A DNA stretch of 64,000 nucleotides from Nocardia sp. NBC_01503. GTDB lineage: Bacteria; Actinomycetota; Actinomycetes; Mycobacteriales; Mycobacteriaceae. Below the pieces are notes generated by a model. The model made no database searches. It was not told where the DNA came from and was given only the letters and a program-made list of their open reading frames with translations. The stretch covers positions 6,014,001-6,078,000 of the forward strand of contig NZ_CP109596.1 of NCBI RefSeq assembly GCF_036327755.1. Reading direction: 5' to 3'. Of this stretch, positions 34,501 through 42,618 are shown in pieces (position 1 is the first letter of the stretch; the number at the start of each line of letters is the position of its first letter). Made by a program: the position numbers and the translations under genes.

Positions 34501-35556
34501 TGGGCGAGCAGCGCGGAGTACGAACCCGACCATGATCGCTACCATCTGCGCGGCGTCATCGGCCCCGACGAATTCCACACCGGCTATCCGCGCGCGCCGC
34601 TGGCGGGCATCGACGACAATGCCTACACCAATGTGATGGCGGTCTGGACGATCCGATCCGCTTGTGCGGCATTGGAATTGCTCAGTCCGCGGACGCGCGC
34701 GGAGCTGCTGGAGTCACTCGGCGTCACGCCGCAGGAGCGGGCCCGCTGGGAGCATGTGGGACGCCGTATGTTCGTGCCGTTCCACGATGGAGTGATCAGT
34801 CAGTTCGACGGCTATGAGCAATTGGCGGAGCTGGATTGGGACGGCTACGGGCAGCACTACGGGGATATCCAGCGGCTGGACCGCATCCTCGAGGCGGAGT
34901 CCGATGACATCAACCGCTACCGCGCCGCCAAACAGGCCGACGTGCTGATGCTGTTCTATCTGCTCTCCGCCGACGAATTACGCGATGTGCTGGGGCATCT
35001 CGGCTATGAGCTGCCCGGTGAGATGATTCCGCACACCATCGACTACTACCTGGCGCGGACTTCGCACGGTTCGACTTTGAGCGCGCTGGTGCACGCCTGG
35101 GTGCTGGCGCGGGCGAATCGCGCACAGGCGATGGACTTCTTCGAACGGGTCCTGGACTCCGATGTCGCCGATATTCAGGGCGGCACCACCGAGGAGGGAA
35201 TTCACCTGGGGGCCATGGCGGGAAGTATCGACCTCGTACAACGCTGCTTCACCGGACTCGAAATCCGGGACAACCGTTTGATATTCAACCCGCGCTGGCC
35301 GGAGAGTATGGGGGAGTTGGGCTTTCCCATGTTCTATCGGGGTCATCGACTCAGCGTGCGGATCGACGCGACAACCCTGGAGGTCAGCGCGGATCCGGGC
35401 ACGGCCGATCCGATCGAGGTGTACTGCGGCGGCCAGACCGAGGAACTGGCGGCCGGTGGCACGGTGCGCATGACACTGCCTCCGATGCGGCTCACAACCG
35501 CCAGTGACCCACACCCCAGCGCACCAGCGCCAGCGCCACGCCCAGATACTCGATGA
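31516..35556 (+). CDS. otsB1: OtsB1-like fusion: HAD phosphatase/mutase, trehalose-6-P phosphatase, GH65 phosphorylase
   Basis: A ~1346-residue three-part enzyme, close in length and order to M. tuberculosis Rv2006 (OtsB1, 1327 residues, DosR regulon). Residues 1-270: beta-phosphoglucomutase-like HAD with FDMDGVVTDS (Asp22, Asp24). Residues 280-520: OtsB domain with LLDFDGTLAEI (Asp286), SGRDLTDLR and IGDDLTDEDGFDAV. Residues 540-1320: GH65 trehalose/kojibiose phosphorylase with GPDEFHTGY (catalytic Glu near 1019). Together these could interconvert trehalose, glucose 1-P and glucose 6-P in one polypeptide (inference). The start is taken as GTG 31516, just before the HAD fold; no clear ribosome site was seen, and the longer ATG frame from 31348 has a non-conserved leader. 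Confidence 0.9.
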   Translation: MDESGIATVLIDSRRHDAVIFDMDGVVTDSAAVHAAAWRQLFDEFLAAREPHAGEDHTPFTSDDYLRWVDGEPRYRGVADFLAARSISLPPGAPSDAEDAGTMCALGNRKDRLFLDRLARQGVPAFESTVALVRRLQAAGVGVAIFSASRNCAQVLRAAGIGDLFPVRVDGIVAEELGLAGKPDPAMLLEAARRLGVPAERTVVVEDAEAGVAAGRAGGFGLVIGVNRADHADRLYTRGADVVVDDLARVRLRSGFRRMSEVPDALAAWARIGDLLDVGKSAVLLDFDGTLAEIVNDPGAATLVDGAADVLRRLARTCPVAIVSGRDLTDLRARVGVEGIWYAGCHGFELQAPDGTEQLHEVAPGAERVIADAAARLHDRLAKIDGIRVEHKRFAVAVHYRQVAPGRVAAVVGIVHELARETGLRVTGGRKVVELRPDIDWDKGTALRWILDRLGAPALPVYIGDDLTDEDGFDAVESDGLSIVVRHGEDGDRRTAARYSLAGPAAVRDLLGALTTLLRTETDSAASDSWVLAFDGYDPARERLREALCAVGNGYLGSRGAAPECAAGERHYPGTYVAGIYDRLTDRIAGRTVDNDSLVNLPNWLPITFRIEDGPWFELDTAELLSYRVEFDLRRAVLTRSLRFRDEAGRITAVRQRRFAAMHEPHLCALETSITAENWSGTLVFRSIVDTGVENSLVRRYSTLSSTHLEHVVVRELSPESVLAAVRTIGSAVPVAVAARSTLHRDDVKLRPATELVMRDRVIGHDHTVTLGSGETVQLEKVASIVTGRDHGVCGPEEAVRRGLAAAGDFAQLLAGHTAAWVHLWDRLRIDVDGGGRIPQVVRLHLLHLVQTLSPHTADLDVGVPARGLAGEAYRGHVFWDELFVFPVLNPRFPSVARALLHYRYRRLPEARRAAAADGLSGAMFPWQSSGDGREESQRMHLNPLSGHWNPDPSSRAHHIGSAIAYNTWQYYQTTGDIEFLTDYGAELLVEIARFWASSAEYEPDHDRYHLRGVIGPDEFHTGYPRAPLAGIDDNAYTNVMAVWTIRSACAALELLSPRTRAELLESLGVTPQERARWEHVGRRMFVPFHDGVISQFDGYEQLAELDWDGYGQHYGDIQRLDRILEAESDDINRYRAAKQADVLMLFYLLSADELRDVLGHLGYELPGEMIPHTIDYYLARTSHGSTLSALVHAWVLARANRAQAMDFFERVLDSDVADIQGGTTEEGIHLGAMAGSIDLVQRCFTGLEIRDNRLIFNPRWPESMGELGFPMFYRGHRLSVRIDATTLEVSADPGTADPIEVYCGGQTEELAAGGTVRMTLPPMRLTTASDPHPSAPAPAPRPDTR

Positions 35557-35698
35557 ACGCGAGATACACCAGAATCGAGCCGTACAGCTGCGCCCAGGCG
35601 GACAGGTGTGCGGTGGCGGACGGCACCGCGATGATCATGGCGGCGCCGATCATGACGGCGAAGGTGGCGATCGGGTTCGGGTCCGTGCGCGAGGTCAT
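35492..35698 (-). CDS. Small two-helix membrane protein
   Basis: A 68-residue protein with two hydrophobic helices: about residues 11-31 (ATFAVMIGAAMIIAVPSATA) and 38-60 (LYGSILVYLAFIEYLGVALALV). No family was recognised. It overlaps the end of the OtsB1-like gene by 65 bp, tail to tail. The start lies 60 bp from a DevR-like box, in a gap otherwise serving the divergent Usp gene, which supports it as a small hypoxia-induced membrane protein. The ribosome site is weak. Confidence 0.5.
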   Translation of the reverse strand: MTSRTDPNPIATFAVMIGAAMIIAVPSATAHLSAWAQLYGSILVYLAFIEYLGVALALVRWGVGHWRL

Positions 35699-35757
35699 GC
35701 CGCACAGCTTCTCGCTTCGGCGGATTCGGGCAGCAGAGCCGATTTCCCCACCGGCAT

Positions 35758-35771
35758 GGGACCAAAGACCG
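35758..35771. promoter_or_regulatory. Putative DevR/DosR box
   Basis: GGGACCAAAGACCG matches the DosR core at 11 of 14 positions. It is 60 bp before the small membrane protein gene (minus) and 157 bp before the Usp gene (plus). Confidence 0.55.
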
Positions 35772-35809
35772 TGAAAGTCCTGCCCCGCTCATCTCGGTCC
35801 CGAACCCGG

Positions 35810-35823
35810 GGGTCTTTAGCCCC
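35810..35823. promoter_or_regulatory. Putative DevR/DosR box
   Basis: GGGTCTTTAGCCCC (GGGGCTAAAGACCC on the other strand) matches the DosR core at 12 of 14 positions. It is 105 bp before the Usp-phosphoketolase operon. Confidence 0.6.
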
Positions 35824-35927
35824 TGATCCGGTGACGATCGACCGCATCCCCGATCATGTCCGGATTCCTACCGTTGAAGCACAGGCCCGACCGGGCTCGA
35901 AATCAGCACAGCACAACGGAGGTCGCG

Positions 35928-36851
35928 ATGACACCGCAGGACTATCAGGATCCGCATCAGCTGGCCTCCGCGGCCGTGCTGGTCGGAGTGGACGGCTCAC
36001 CCGGATCGGAGATCGCACTGCGGTGGGCCGCGAACTTCGCGGCTGGGCGCGGGCGCGAACTTCGGATCGTGCACGGTCTGGATCTGGTCGCCGCCAGCAG
36101 TGTGGTCGGCCCGTACGAGGTCATCACCCCGCCCCTGATCGACAGTGTGCGTGCGCACGGTGCCGCGCTCATCGCCCGCGCCGAGTTGATCGCCCGCGGA
36201 GCCGATCCCGAACTGCGGGTATCGACCCTCGTCACGGCCGATACCGGAGGGGCGCTGCTGCTCGAGCACAGCGCCACCGCCTACGCGATCGTGCTCGGTG
36301 CGACCGGAAACACCGGAACCCTGGGCCATCTCGGTTCGACGCTGCTCGCGGTGACCGCGCATGCCCAGGGCAAGGTCATCGTGGTGCGCCCGGATCCGAA
36401 GTCGGACAATACCGTTCACACCACCGGACCCGTCGTGGTCGGTATCGACGGTGGTCCGATCAGCGAGGCCGCGATCGAGGCCGCCTTCGTCGAAGCCGCC
36501 GAGCGCGGTGCCGATCTGGTGGCGGTGCACGTCTGGAGTGATTGGGATACGGGCAGATTCGCCGGACATGACGCCTCGGTCCTGCTGGACGATTTCGAAG
36601 AGGTCGAGGAGGCCATCCTGGCCGAACGGCTCGCGGGTTGGCAGGAGAAGTACCCGGAGGTCGATGTGATCCGCCGGGTCTACTTCGCCGGCCCCGCCGC
36701 ACAGCTGCGCGAATGGTCCGAGCACGCCCAACTGGTCGTCGTCGGCAATCGCGGTCGCGGCGGCTTCCTGGGCCTACTGCTCGGCTCCACGGCCCACGCA
36801 CTGGTCCAGCACGCGTACTGCCCCGTCATGGTCGTTCACGGCGAGAAGTGA
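35928..36851 (+). CDS. Universal stress protein, tandem UspA domains (divergent copy)
   Basis: A 307-residue two-domain Usp. The first domain has VLVGVDGSPGSEIALRWAA but its C-terminal ATP loop is degraded (LGATGNTGTLGHLGST). The second keeps VVGNRGRGGFLGLLLGS. It is more distant from the three others and resembles the Rv2028c/Rv3134c kind in having one intact site. The ATG at 35928 follows CGGAGG. Phosphoketolase begins 12 bp after it, so the two are almost certainly co-transcribed from the DevR-box promoter upstream. Confidence 0.93.
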   Translation: MTPQDYQDPHQLASAAVLVGVDGSPGSEIALRWAANFAAGRGRELRIVHGLDLVAASSVVGPYEVITPPLIDSVRAHGAALIARAELIARGADPELRVSTLVTADTGGALLLEHSATAYAIVLGATGNTGTLGHLGSTLLAVTAHAQGKVIVVRPDPKSDNTVHTTGPVVVGIDGGPISEAAIEAAFVEAAERGADLVAVHVWSDWDTGRFAGHDASVLLDDFEEVEEAILAERLAGWQEKYPEVDVIRRVYFAGPAAQLREWSEHAQLVVVGNRGRGGFLGLLLGSTAHALVQHAYCPVMVVHGEK

Positions 36852-36863
36852 GACGGGACCCCG

Positions 36864-39245
36864 ATGACGATCCACATGCCCGGCGCGAGTCTGCGTGCCC
36901 AACCCGATCTGCACGATCTGGACGCCTGGTGGCGGGCGGCGAACTACCTCTCCGTCGGGCAGCTCTATCTGACCGACAATCCCCTGCTCACCGAACCCCT
37001 GCGGCCCGAACACATCAAACCTCGGCTGATCGGGCACTGGGGCACCGTGCCCGGTATCACCCTCACCTACGCCCACCTCAATCGCGCCATCGCCCGCACC
37101 GGCCAGGAGATGATGTTCGTACTCGGACCCGGGCACGGTGCGGCCGGGCTCAATGCCGCCACTTGGCTCGAGGGTACGTACACGACGCGACACCCGGAGG
37201 TGAGCCAGGACCTCGCCGGCATGCGGGAGTTGTTCCGGCAGTTCTCCTTCCCGGGCGGGGTCCCCAGTCACGCCGCCCCGCACCTGCCGGGCTCCATCCA
37301 CGAGGGCGGTGAACTCGGGTACTCGCTGGCACACGCCACCGGGGCGGCGCTGGACAATCCGAATCTCGTGGTGGCCTGCATGATCGGTGACGGCGAGGCC
37401 GAAACCGGTGCGCTGGCCACCAGTTGGCACGGCTCGGCGTTCCTGGACCGGATCGGCGATGGGACCGTATTGCCGATCCTGCATCTCAACGGCTACAAGA
37501 TCGCCAATCCCACCCTGCTGTCCCGCATGCTGCGCAGCGAGCTGGACGGCCTGCTGACCGCGCACGGCTGGGAGCCGATGTACGTCGAAGGCAGCGACCC
37601 GGCCGAGATCCATCAGCGCTATGCGGTCGTACTCGACGATGCGATGGAACGCATTCGGGAGATCCGGGACGACGCGGACCACGGCTACGGCCCGCGCAAC
37701 CCGTACCGGCCGATGATCGTGCTGCGCACACCCAAGGGCTGGACCGGTCCGGCGATCGTCGACGGTCTCCGGGTCGAAGGCACCTTCCGTTCCCATCAGG
37801 TACCCCTGACCGAGGTCCGTGAGAATCCGGAACACCTCGCGCAACTGGAACACTGGATGCGGTCGTACCGTCCCGAGGAGCTCTTCGACGCCGCCGGTCG
37901 GCCGGTGCACCGGATAGCGCGGCTGCACCCCGAACACCTGCGCATGAGTGCGAACCCCGCCGCGCACGGGCACACCACCGTGAACCTGCGATTGCCCGAT
38001 CCGGCCGACTACGCCATTGGGATCACTTCTCCCGGAACGGAATTGGCCGAGGCGACGCGCGTGCTGGGGGAGTATCTGCGCGATACGCTCGTCGAGAATC
38101 CGAAGAACCTGCTGTTCTTCTCACCGGACGAGCACGCCTCCAACCGGCTCGACGCCGTACTCGAGGTCACCGGAAGACGCTGGCGCAGCAGGAGATTGCC
38201 GGGTGACGATCGGCTGTCGCCGGACGGCCGAGTGCTGGAGGTGCTCTCGGAGCATCTGTGCCAGGGCTGGCTGGAGGGTTATCTGCTCACCGGTAGGCAC
38301 GGGGTGTTCTCCACCTACGAGGCGTTCGCCCACATCATCGACTCCATGGTGGTGCAGCATGCCAAATGGCTGCATATGGCCGCCGAATTCCCTTGGCGGG
38401 AACCGATTCCCAGCCTCAACTACCTGATCACCTCGCATGTGTGGCGGCAGGACCACAATGGCGCCTCGCATCAGGATCCGGGCTTCATCGACCATGTGCT
38501 CAGCAAGCGCCCCGAGGTCAGCCGGGTCTACCTGCCGCCGGATGCCAACTGCCTGCTGCACGTCTTCGACCACTGCCTGAGTACTCGCGGATTGGTGAAT
38601 GTCGTGGTGGCGGGTAAACAACCGGCCCTGCAATACCTCGACAATGAGCGGGCTCGCGCGCACTGTGAACGCGGCCTGGGCGTCTGGGAGTGGGCGGGTT
38701 CGAGCCAGGACCGCCCGGTCGACGTGGTTCTGGCCTGCGCCGGTGATGTCCCCACTCAGGAGACCCTCGCAGCCGCGGCGCTGCTGGGTGAACTGGCCCC
38801 CGATCTGTCGGTGCGCGTGGTCAATGTGGTCGATCTGGCCCGGCTGTTCCCGCCGGACCGCCACCCGCACGGCATCCCCGACGTCGAATATCGGGCCGTA
38901 TTCACCGAAGCCCCGGTGATTTTCGCCTTCCACGGCTACCCGTGGCTCATTCATCGCATCGCCTACCGCCGGCCCGGTCACGATGTCATGCACGTGCACG
39001 GATTCATCGATAACGGCACCACCACAACGCCTTTCGACATGTGCGCGATGAACGGCATCGACCGCTATCAGCTCGCCATCGCGGCACTGGCCGAGGTGCC
39101 CCGGCTGGCCGATCGCCTCGACGGCCTCGCCGACCACCTGCGCGCCGAACTCGAACAGGCCCGTCGTTACCTCCGCGTACACGGCGAAGACCCACCCCAC
39201 ATCGCGAACTGGAGACTCCCGCACATCGACCACCTCGGCGGCTGA
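36864..39245 (+). CDS. xfp: Xylulose-5-phosphate/fructose-6-phosphate phosphoketolase
   Basis: A 793-residue thiamine diphosphate enzyme, full length for the family. It splits xylulose-5-P or fructose-6-P with phosphate into acetyl-P and a shorter sugar phosphate. Motifs seen are WWRAANYLSVGQLYL, IGHWGTVPG, GPGHGAAG, the TPP site GDGEAETGALATSWHG, LHLNGYKIANPT, SPDEHASNRLDAV, EGYLLTGRHGVFSTYEAFAHI and FHGYPWLIHRI. It lies 12 bp after a Usp gene in a DevR-box operon. In hypoxia it would give acetyl-P (and ATP through acetate kinase) without redox cost; that role is inference. A strong hairpin follows. Confidence 0.97.
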   Translation: MTIHMPGASLRAQPDLHDLDAWWRAANYLSVGQLYLTDNPLLTEPLRPEHIKPRLIGHWGTVPGITLTYAHLNRAIARTGQEMMFVLGPGHGAAGLNAATWLEGTYTTRHPEVSQDLAGMRELFRQFSFPGGVPSHAAPHLPGSIHEGGELGYSLAHATGAALDNPNLVVACMIGDGEAETGALATSWHGSAFLDRIGDGTVLPILHLNGYKIANPTLLSRMLRSELDGLLTAHGWEPMYVEGSDPAEIHQRYAVVLDDAMERIREIRDDADHGYGPRNPYRPMIVLRTPKGWTGPAIVDGLRVEGTFRSHQVPLTEVRENPEHLAQLEHWMRSYRPEELFDAAGRPVHRIARLHPEHLRMSANPAAHGHTTVNLRLPDPADYAIGITSPGTELAEATRVLGEYLRDTLVENPKNLLFFSPDEHASNRLDAVLEVTGRRWRSRRLPGDDRLSPDGRVLEVLSEHLCQGWLEGYLLTGRHGVFSTYEAFAHIIDSMVVQHAKWLHMAAEFPWREPIPSLNYLITSHVWRQDHNGASHQDPGFIDHVLSKRPEVSRVYLPPDANCLLHVFDHCLSTRGLVNVVVAGKQPALQYLDNERARAHCERGLGVWEWAGSSQDRPVDVVLACAGDVPTQETLAAAALLGELAPDLSVRVVNVVDLARLFPPDRHPHGIPDVEYRAVFTEAPVIFAFHGYPWLIHRIAYRRPGHDVMHVHGFIDNGTTTTPFDMCAMNGIDRYQLAIAALAEVPRLADRLDGLADHLRAELEQARRYLRVHGEDPPHIANWRLPHIDHLGG

Positions 39246-39263
39246 TCGGAGCCGGCGAGGACC

Positions 39264-39304
39264 CGGACTGCCCGATGCGGAGGGCGTGCCGCACGGGCAG
39301 TCCG
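39264..39304 (+). terminator. Hairpin terminator after phosphoketolase
   Basis: An 11-bp perfect stem (CGGACTGCCCG / CGGGCAGTCCG) extended inward by TGCGG/CCGCA around an 8-nt loop, 18 bp after the xfp stop. There is no T-run. This is the strongest hairpin of the left half of the window. Confidence 0.75.
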
Positions 39305-39443
39305 TGGTGTCGGAGACGGTCTGCGCGCGCGAGCCGTCGATCGGGCTGAGTCGTCCGTTCACATCGGAGTACCCGTTCGGTACCCGAGGTGGCCTACGGT
39401 GTGGGTTCGTCCGGTCCGATCGCCGCAGGGAGCTGTATCCGTC

Positions 39444-40712
39444 ATGTCCGAACTCAGCCCTGAAGAGACTCGATTGCGGCGTCGGCTGGGGCTTTTCGAC
39501 GCGGTGACCATCGGGCTCGGATCGATGATCGGTGCGGGGATCTTCGCGGCGCTCGGGCCCGCGGCCGGTGCGGCGGGGTCCTGGGTGTTGATCGCGCTGG
39601 CCTTGGCGGCGGTGGTGGCGTACTGCAATGCCACCTCGTCCGCGCGGTTGGCCGCGCGCTATCCCGCCTCGGGTGGCACCTATGTGTACGGGCGGGAGCG
39701 GCTCGGCGAGTTCTGGGGGTATCTGGCGGGGTGGGGGTTCGTGGCGGGGAAGACAGCCTCCTGCGCGGCAATGGCTCTGACCGTCGGGGCGTACGTGTGG
39801 CCCCGGTACGCGCATCCGGTCGCGGTCGCGGCGGTGGTGGCGTTGACAGCGGTGAACTATCGCGGGGTGCGTAAGTCGGCGGCCCTCACGCGGATAATCG
39901 TCGCGATCGTGCTGGCGGTGCTGGCCGCCGTCGTCATCGCGGCGCTGAGCTCGGAAACCGCGGATGCGGCGCGGCTGCACCTGGGCGGCGATACCACCGC
40001 CCGTGGGGTGCTGCAGGCGGCCGGGTTGCTGTTCTTCGCCTTCGCGGGCTACGCGCGCATCGCGACGCTCGGTGAGGAGGTGCGGGATCCGGCGCGAACC
40101 ATTCCACGAGCGATTCCGATGGCGCTCGGCCTCACGCTGGTGGTCTATATCGCGGTCACCGTGGCGGCGCTGCTGGTACTCGGTCCGCACGGATTATTCA
40201 CCGCCACAGCGCCATTGGCCGAGGTGGTACGGGCCGCCGGAGTGCCCGGGCTGGCACCGGTGGTGCGGATCGGCGCGGCTGTCGCGGCGCTGGGATCCCT
40301 GCTGGCGCTGGTGCTGGGGGTCTCGCGCACCACCTTCGCCATGGCCCGCGACCATCATCTTCCGTTCGTGCTGGCGCGGGTCCATCCCCGTTTCGGGGTG
40401 CCGCATCGGGCAGAGCTGGCGGTCGGGGTGGTCGTGGCGGTACTGGCGGCGACCGTGGATGTGCGTGGTGCGATCGGGTTCTCATCGTTCGGGGTACTCG
40501 TCTACTACGCGATCGCGAACGTCTCGGCGTGGACCCTGCGGCCCGAGGAAGGTCGCCCACCGCGCGTGATTCCGTTGCTCGGCGTAGCGGGTTGCCTCGG
40601 GCTCGCCTGCTCGCTCCCGTGGGCTTCGGTTTTGTGGGGAAGCGCAGCCCTGGTGGCCGGCGCGGTCATCTACCTCGCACGTAAGCGGTGGGCGGTTTCC
40701 GCGCCGTCCTGA
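39444..40712 (+). CDS. APC-family amino acid/amine permease
   Basis: A 422-residue transporter with about 12 helices. The N-terminus has LFDAVTIGLGSMIGAGIFAALGPAAGAAG (the APC substrate-backbone motif G.GAG). Further features are YPASGGTYVYGRERLGEFWGYLAGW and LLFFAFAGYARIATLGEEVRDPARTIPRAI (helix 6 and the following loop). These are classic APC signatures. The substrate is not predictable. It is shorter than CAT-type members with 14 helices. The ATG at 39444 has GGGAG 10-14 bp upstream. It stands alone between the xfp terminator and a convergent Acg gene 19 bp away. Confidence 0.9.
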   Translation: MSELSPEETRLRRRLGLFDAVTIGLGSMIGAGIFAALGPAAGAAGSWVLIALALAAVVAYCNATSSARLAARYPASGGTYVYGRERLGEFWGYLAGWGFVAGKTASCAAMALTVGAYVWPRYAHPVAVAAVVALTAVNYRGVRKSAALTRIIVAIVLAVLAAVVIAALSSETADAARLHLGGDTTARGVLQAAGLLFFAFAGYARIATLGEEVRDPARTIPRAIPMALGLTLVVYIAVTVAALLVLGPHGLFTATAPLAEVVRAAGVPGLAPVVRIGAAVAALGSLLALVLGVSRTTFAMARDHHLPFVLARVHPRFGVPHRAELAVGVVVAVLAATVDVRGAIGFSSFGVLVYYAIANVSAWTLRPEEGRPPRVIPLLGVAGCLGLACSLPWASVLWGSAALVAGAVIYLARKRWAVSAPS

Positions 40713-40731
40713 ATCAACCTGTACTCGGCAC

Positions 40732-41730
40732 TCATTCGCGGATGAGGGTGAGGATATCGGTCAGCGGCCGACGAGGCGTGGGCGCGGTGTCTCCGGAGTC
40801 CGGTGCCACGCCGATCCGGATCATGAGTTGCGGTTTGCCTCGATCGGCCACGAGTCCGGTGAGAAGGTTTCGGCCGGTGGGCAATTCGGTGATGTGGGTG
40901 AGGGGGCAGGTGGCCAGCCCCGCCACCGTGCACTCCAGCAGCACCGCCGAGAGGGCCTCACCGGTGCGCAGCCATTCGGTGACGGAGTCGCCCTCCGAAC
41001 TGAGCACCACCAGACTGGCGTGATCCTCGAGCCCGGTGCGGCGGGCCGAATGCGGGGCGGACGGGAAGGTGCGGCCCACCCCCACCCGCGCGGACTCCGA
41101 GTCGGAGATGAGAGCCTCGCGTGGGACTCCCTCGGAATCCCCGGAATGCCCTGCCCACCAGCCGATTTCGGCTTGGTACATCATATCGTGGCGGCGCAGG
41201 GCGGTGGCCTGCTCCGAGGCCGCGGTCAGGCGCGGGCGGATTTTCTCGTCGAGGGTTACCAGGTCGAGGTAGTGCGGTGACACCAGCATGCGCAGGCGCG
41301 GCAGCAGGGCGTTCCAGTCGCGCGGTGCCTCGAACGGCAGCCGGTCGGTGCGCCGGAGGTCGATGACCCCGGCGCGCGCCACGAGACCGGCCGGCGGAGT
41401 AGGCCACGGCCGGAACGAGATCTCGGCCAGGTGACCCGGATTCAGCGGATCGGGTTCGCGCAGGGTATCGGTGTGCCAGCCGCGTGCGCCGAACGCGGTG
41501 CGCACATGATGGAGCATGGCCCCGCAGCTGATGATCAGCTGCCGCCCCTGCGGATCCGCGGCGGTGAGCAGCCGGTCGGTGTCGGCGTGCAGGTGCAGTT
41601 TGGTCCCGTCGAACACCCAGCGCCACGGCTGGGTGTTGTGCACCGATGGGGCACGGGAAGCCAGCCGCATTGCCGCCAGCATGGTCCGGTGATCGGGAAT
41701 CGCGAGTGGTGGAATGCTCATAGCGGTCAT
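40732..41730 (-). CDS. Acg-family nitroreductase-like protein
   Basis: A 332-residue Acg-type protein with RLASRAPSVHNTQPWRWVFDG, LIISCGAMLHHVRTAF, DLRRTDRLPFEAP, MMYQAEIGWWAGH and LLECTVAGLATCPLTHITELP. It belongs to the DRLPF/THITELP subgroup and is closest to the copy at 44411. The first ATG (41730) overlaps the stop of the SRPBCC gene by 4 bp, and another ATG follows at 41721; either could be used. A DevR-like box lies inside the end of the upstream gene. Confidence 0.92.
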   Translation of the reverse strand: MTAMSIPPLAIPDHRTMLAAMRLASRAPSVHNTQPWRWVFDGTKLHLHADTDRLLTAADPQGRQLIISCGAMLHHVRTAFGARGWHTDTLREPDPLNPGHLAEISFRPWPTPPAGLVARAGVIDLRRTDRLPFEAPRDWNALLPRLRMLVSPHYLDLVTLDEKIRPRLTAASEQATALRRHDMMYQAEIGWWAGHSGDSEGVPREALISDSESARVGVGRTFPSAPHSARRTGLEDHASLVVLSSEGDSVTEWLRTGEALSAVLLECTVAGLATCPLTHITELPTGRNLLTGLVADRGKPQLMIRIGVAPDSGDTAPTPRRPLTDILTLIRE

Positions 41731-42437
41731 ACATCAAGTGTTCGCGCGGCGGGCGCGGCCGAATACTGGCTTTCCGACCGTGCACCCGGGTCCTTGGTCA
41801 CCTCGGGGCTCGCCGGCTCGGTGTGGCCCGCGCGCTCGGCGATACCCGACAGCATCTTGCGTTCCATGATCAGACTGCCCGGCTCCATGAACAGCAGGTA
41901 CAGCATTCGCGCCGGGAGCGGGGAGTCCGGCAGGACAATGCGATTACGACTCACCAGTCGCGTACCACCGGCTACCGGATACAACCCGAACGCCCACACC
42001 CAATTGCCATCGTCGGAGGCGAGCACCATGGCCCGCGCGGGCTCCAGCACCGCGACGCGCATACGCGGACCCGAATCGCCCATGGGAAGTACATCGCCGA
42101 CCGCCAGCTGCTGGAACCGCGGAAGAATGCTGTCCGCGCTGTGCATATCGAGCCCCATCAGGTTCTCGATCCAATCGTAGGTATACGCCCCACCACGACC
42201 CGGGCCCATCTGTACCAGCCACGGCCAGATCTGTTCCGGCGCTGCGGCAATGGTGATCGCGCGGGTGGTCACCGTGGTGGGATCGGTGAGTAGATCGTCC
42301 CCGGGCATAGTGCGTTCCACCTCCGCCGCGGTCGCGCCCCAGGTGCGGCATGCGGTCCGGGCCAGCACCGGATATCCCACCGCGAGCCCGGTCAGCGCCG
42401 AAGCGATTCCGACCGCGACCGCCACCGTTTTCCTCAT
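41727..42437 (-). CDS. SRPBCC-family protein with N-terminal membrane anchor
   Basis: A 236-residue protein. A hydrophobic N-terminal helix (about 4-27) is followed by a START/SRPBCC-like ligand-binding domain: TTRAITIAAAPEQIWPWLVQMG, GGAYTYDWIENLMGL, LEPARAMVLASDDG, WVWAFGLYPVAGGTRLVSR. Such domains bind hydrophobic ligands; the anchor suggests it works at the membrane. The ATG at 42437 follows AAGGAG and was preferred to earlier in-frame codons. It is coupled to the Acg gene by a 4-bp overlap and is divergent from the SDR gene. The last 25 residues are proline- and alanine-rich. Confidence 0.85.
   Translation of the reverse strand: MRKTVAVAVGIASALTGLAVGYPVLARTACRTWGATAAEVERTMPGDDLLTDPTTVTTRAITIAAAPEQIWPWLVQMGPGRGGAYTYDWIENLMGLDMHSADSILPRFQQLAVGDVLPMGDSGPRMRVAVLEPARAMVLASDDGNWVWAFGLYPVAGGTRLVSRNRIVLPDSPLPARMLYLLFMEPGSLIMERKMLSGIAERAGHTEPASPEVTKDPGARSESQYSAAPAARTLDV
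41788..41801. promoter_or_regulatory. DevR-like box inside SRPBCC gene end
   Basis: GGGTCCTTGGTCAC (GTGACCAAGGACCC on the other strand) matches the DosR core at 10 of 14 positions and lies 58 bp before the Acg gene, within the coding end of the upstream gene. This could be an internal promoter. Confidence 0.35.
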
Positions 42438-42505
42438 CACGACACTCCTTCGATCGATGCTCATCCCGATCCTCTGGCGTACGACCGGTTTCGCGGCAGT
42501 GCCGG

Positions 42506-42539
42506 AGGTCACCGGTGTAGTGGACCGAATCGGTGACCT
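42506..42539. promoter_or_regulatory. 9-bp inverted repeat in divergent promoter
   Basis: AGGTCACCG at 42506-42514 and CGGTGACCT at 42531-42539 are perfect inverted copies, 25 bp centre to centre, in the 181-bp gap between the SRPBCC (minus) and SDR (plus) genes. A two-site operator for both promoters is likely; the protein is unknown. Confidence 0.45.
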
Positions 42540-42618
42540 TCGGCCGTCACTCTCGGCGGGCGAACGCGGGATCGTCGATCACAACAGCGAATTCGAGTTC
42601 GAAACGGAGGACGTGATC

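Noticed and set aside
38121..40190. Long minus-strand frame across phosphoketolase and the APC gene
   Set aside because: It is histidine- and arginine-rich shadow coding opposite two clear genes and their terminator.
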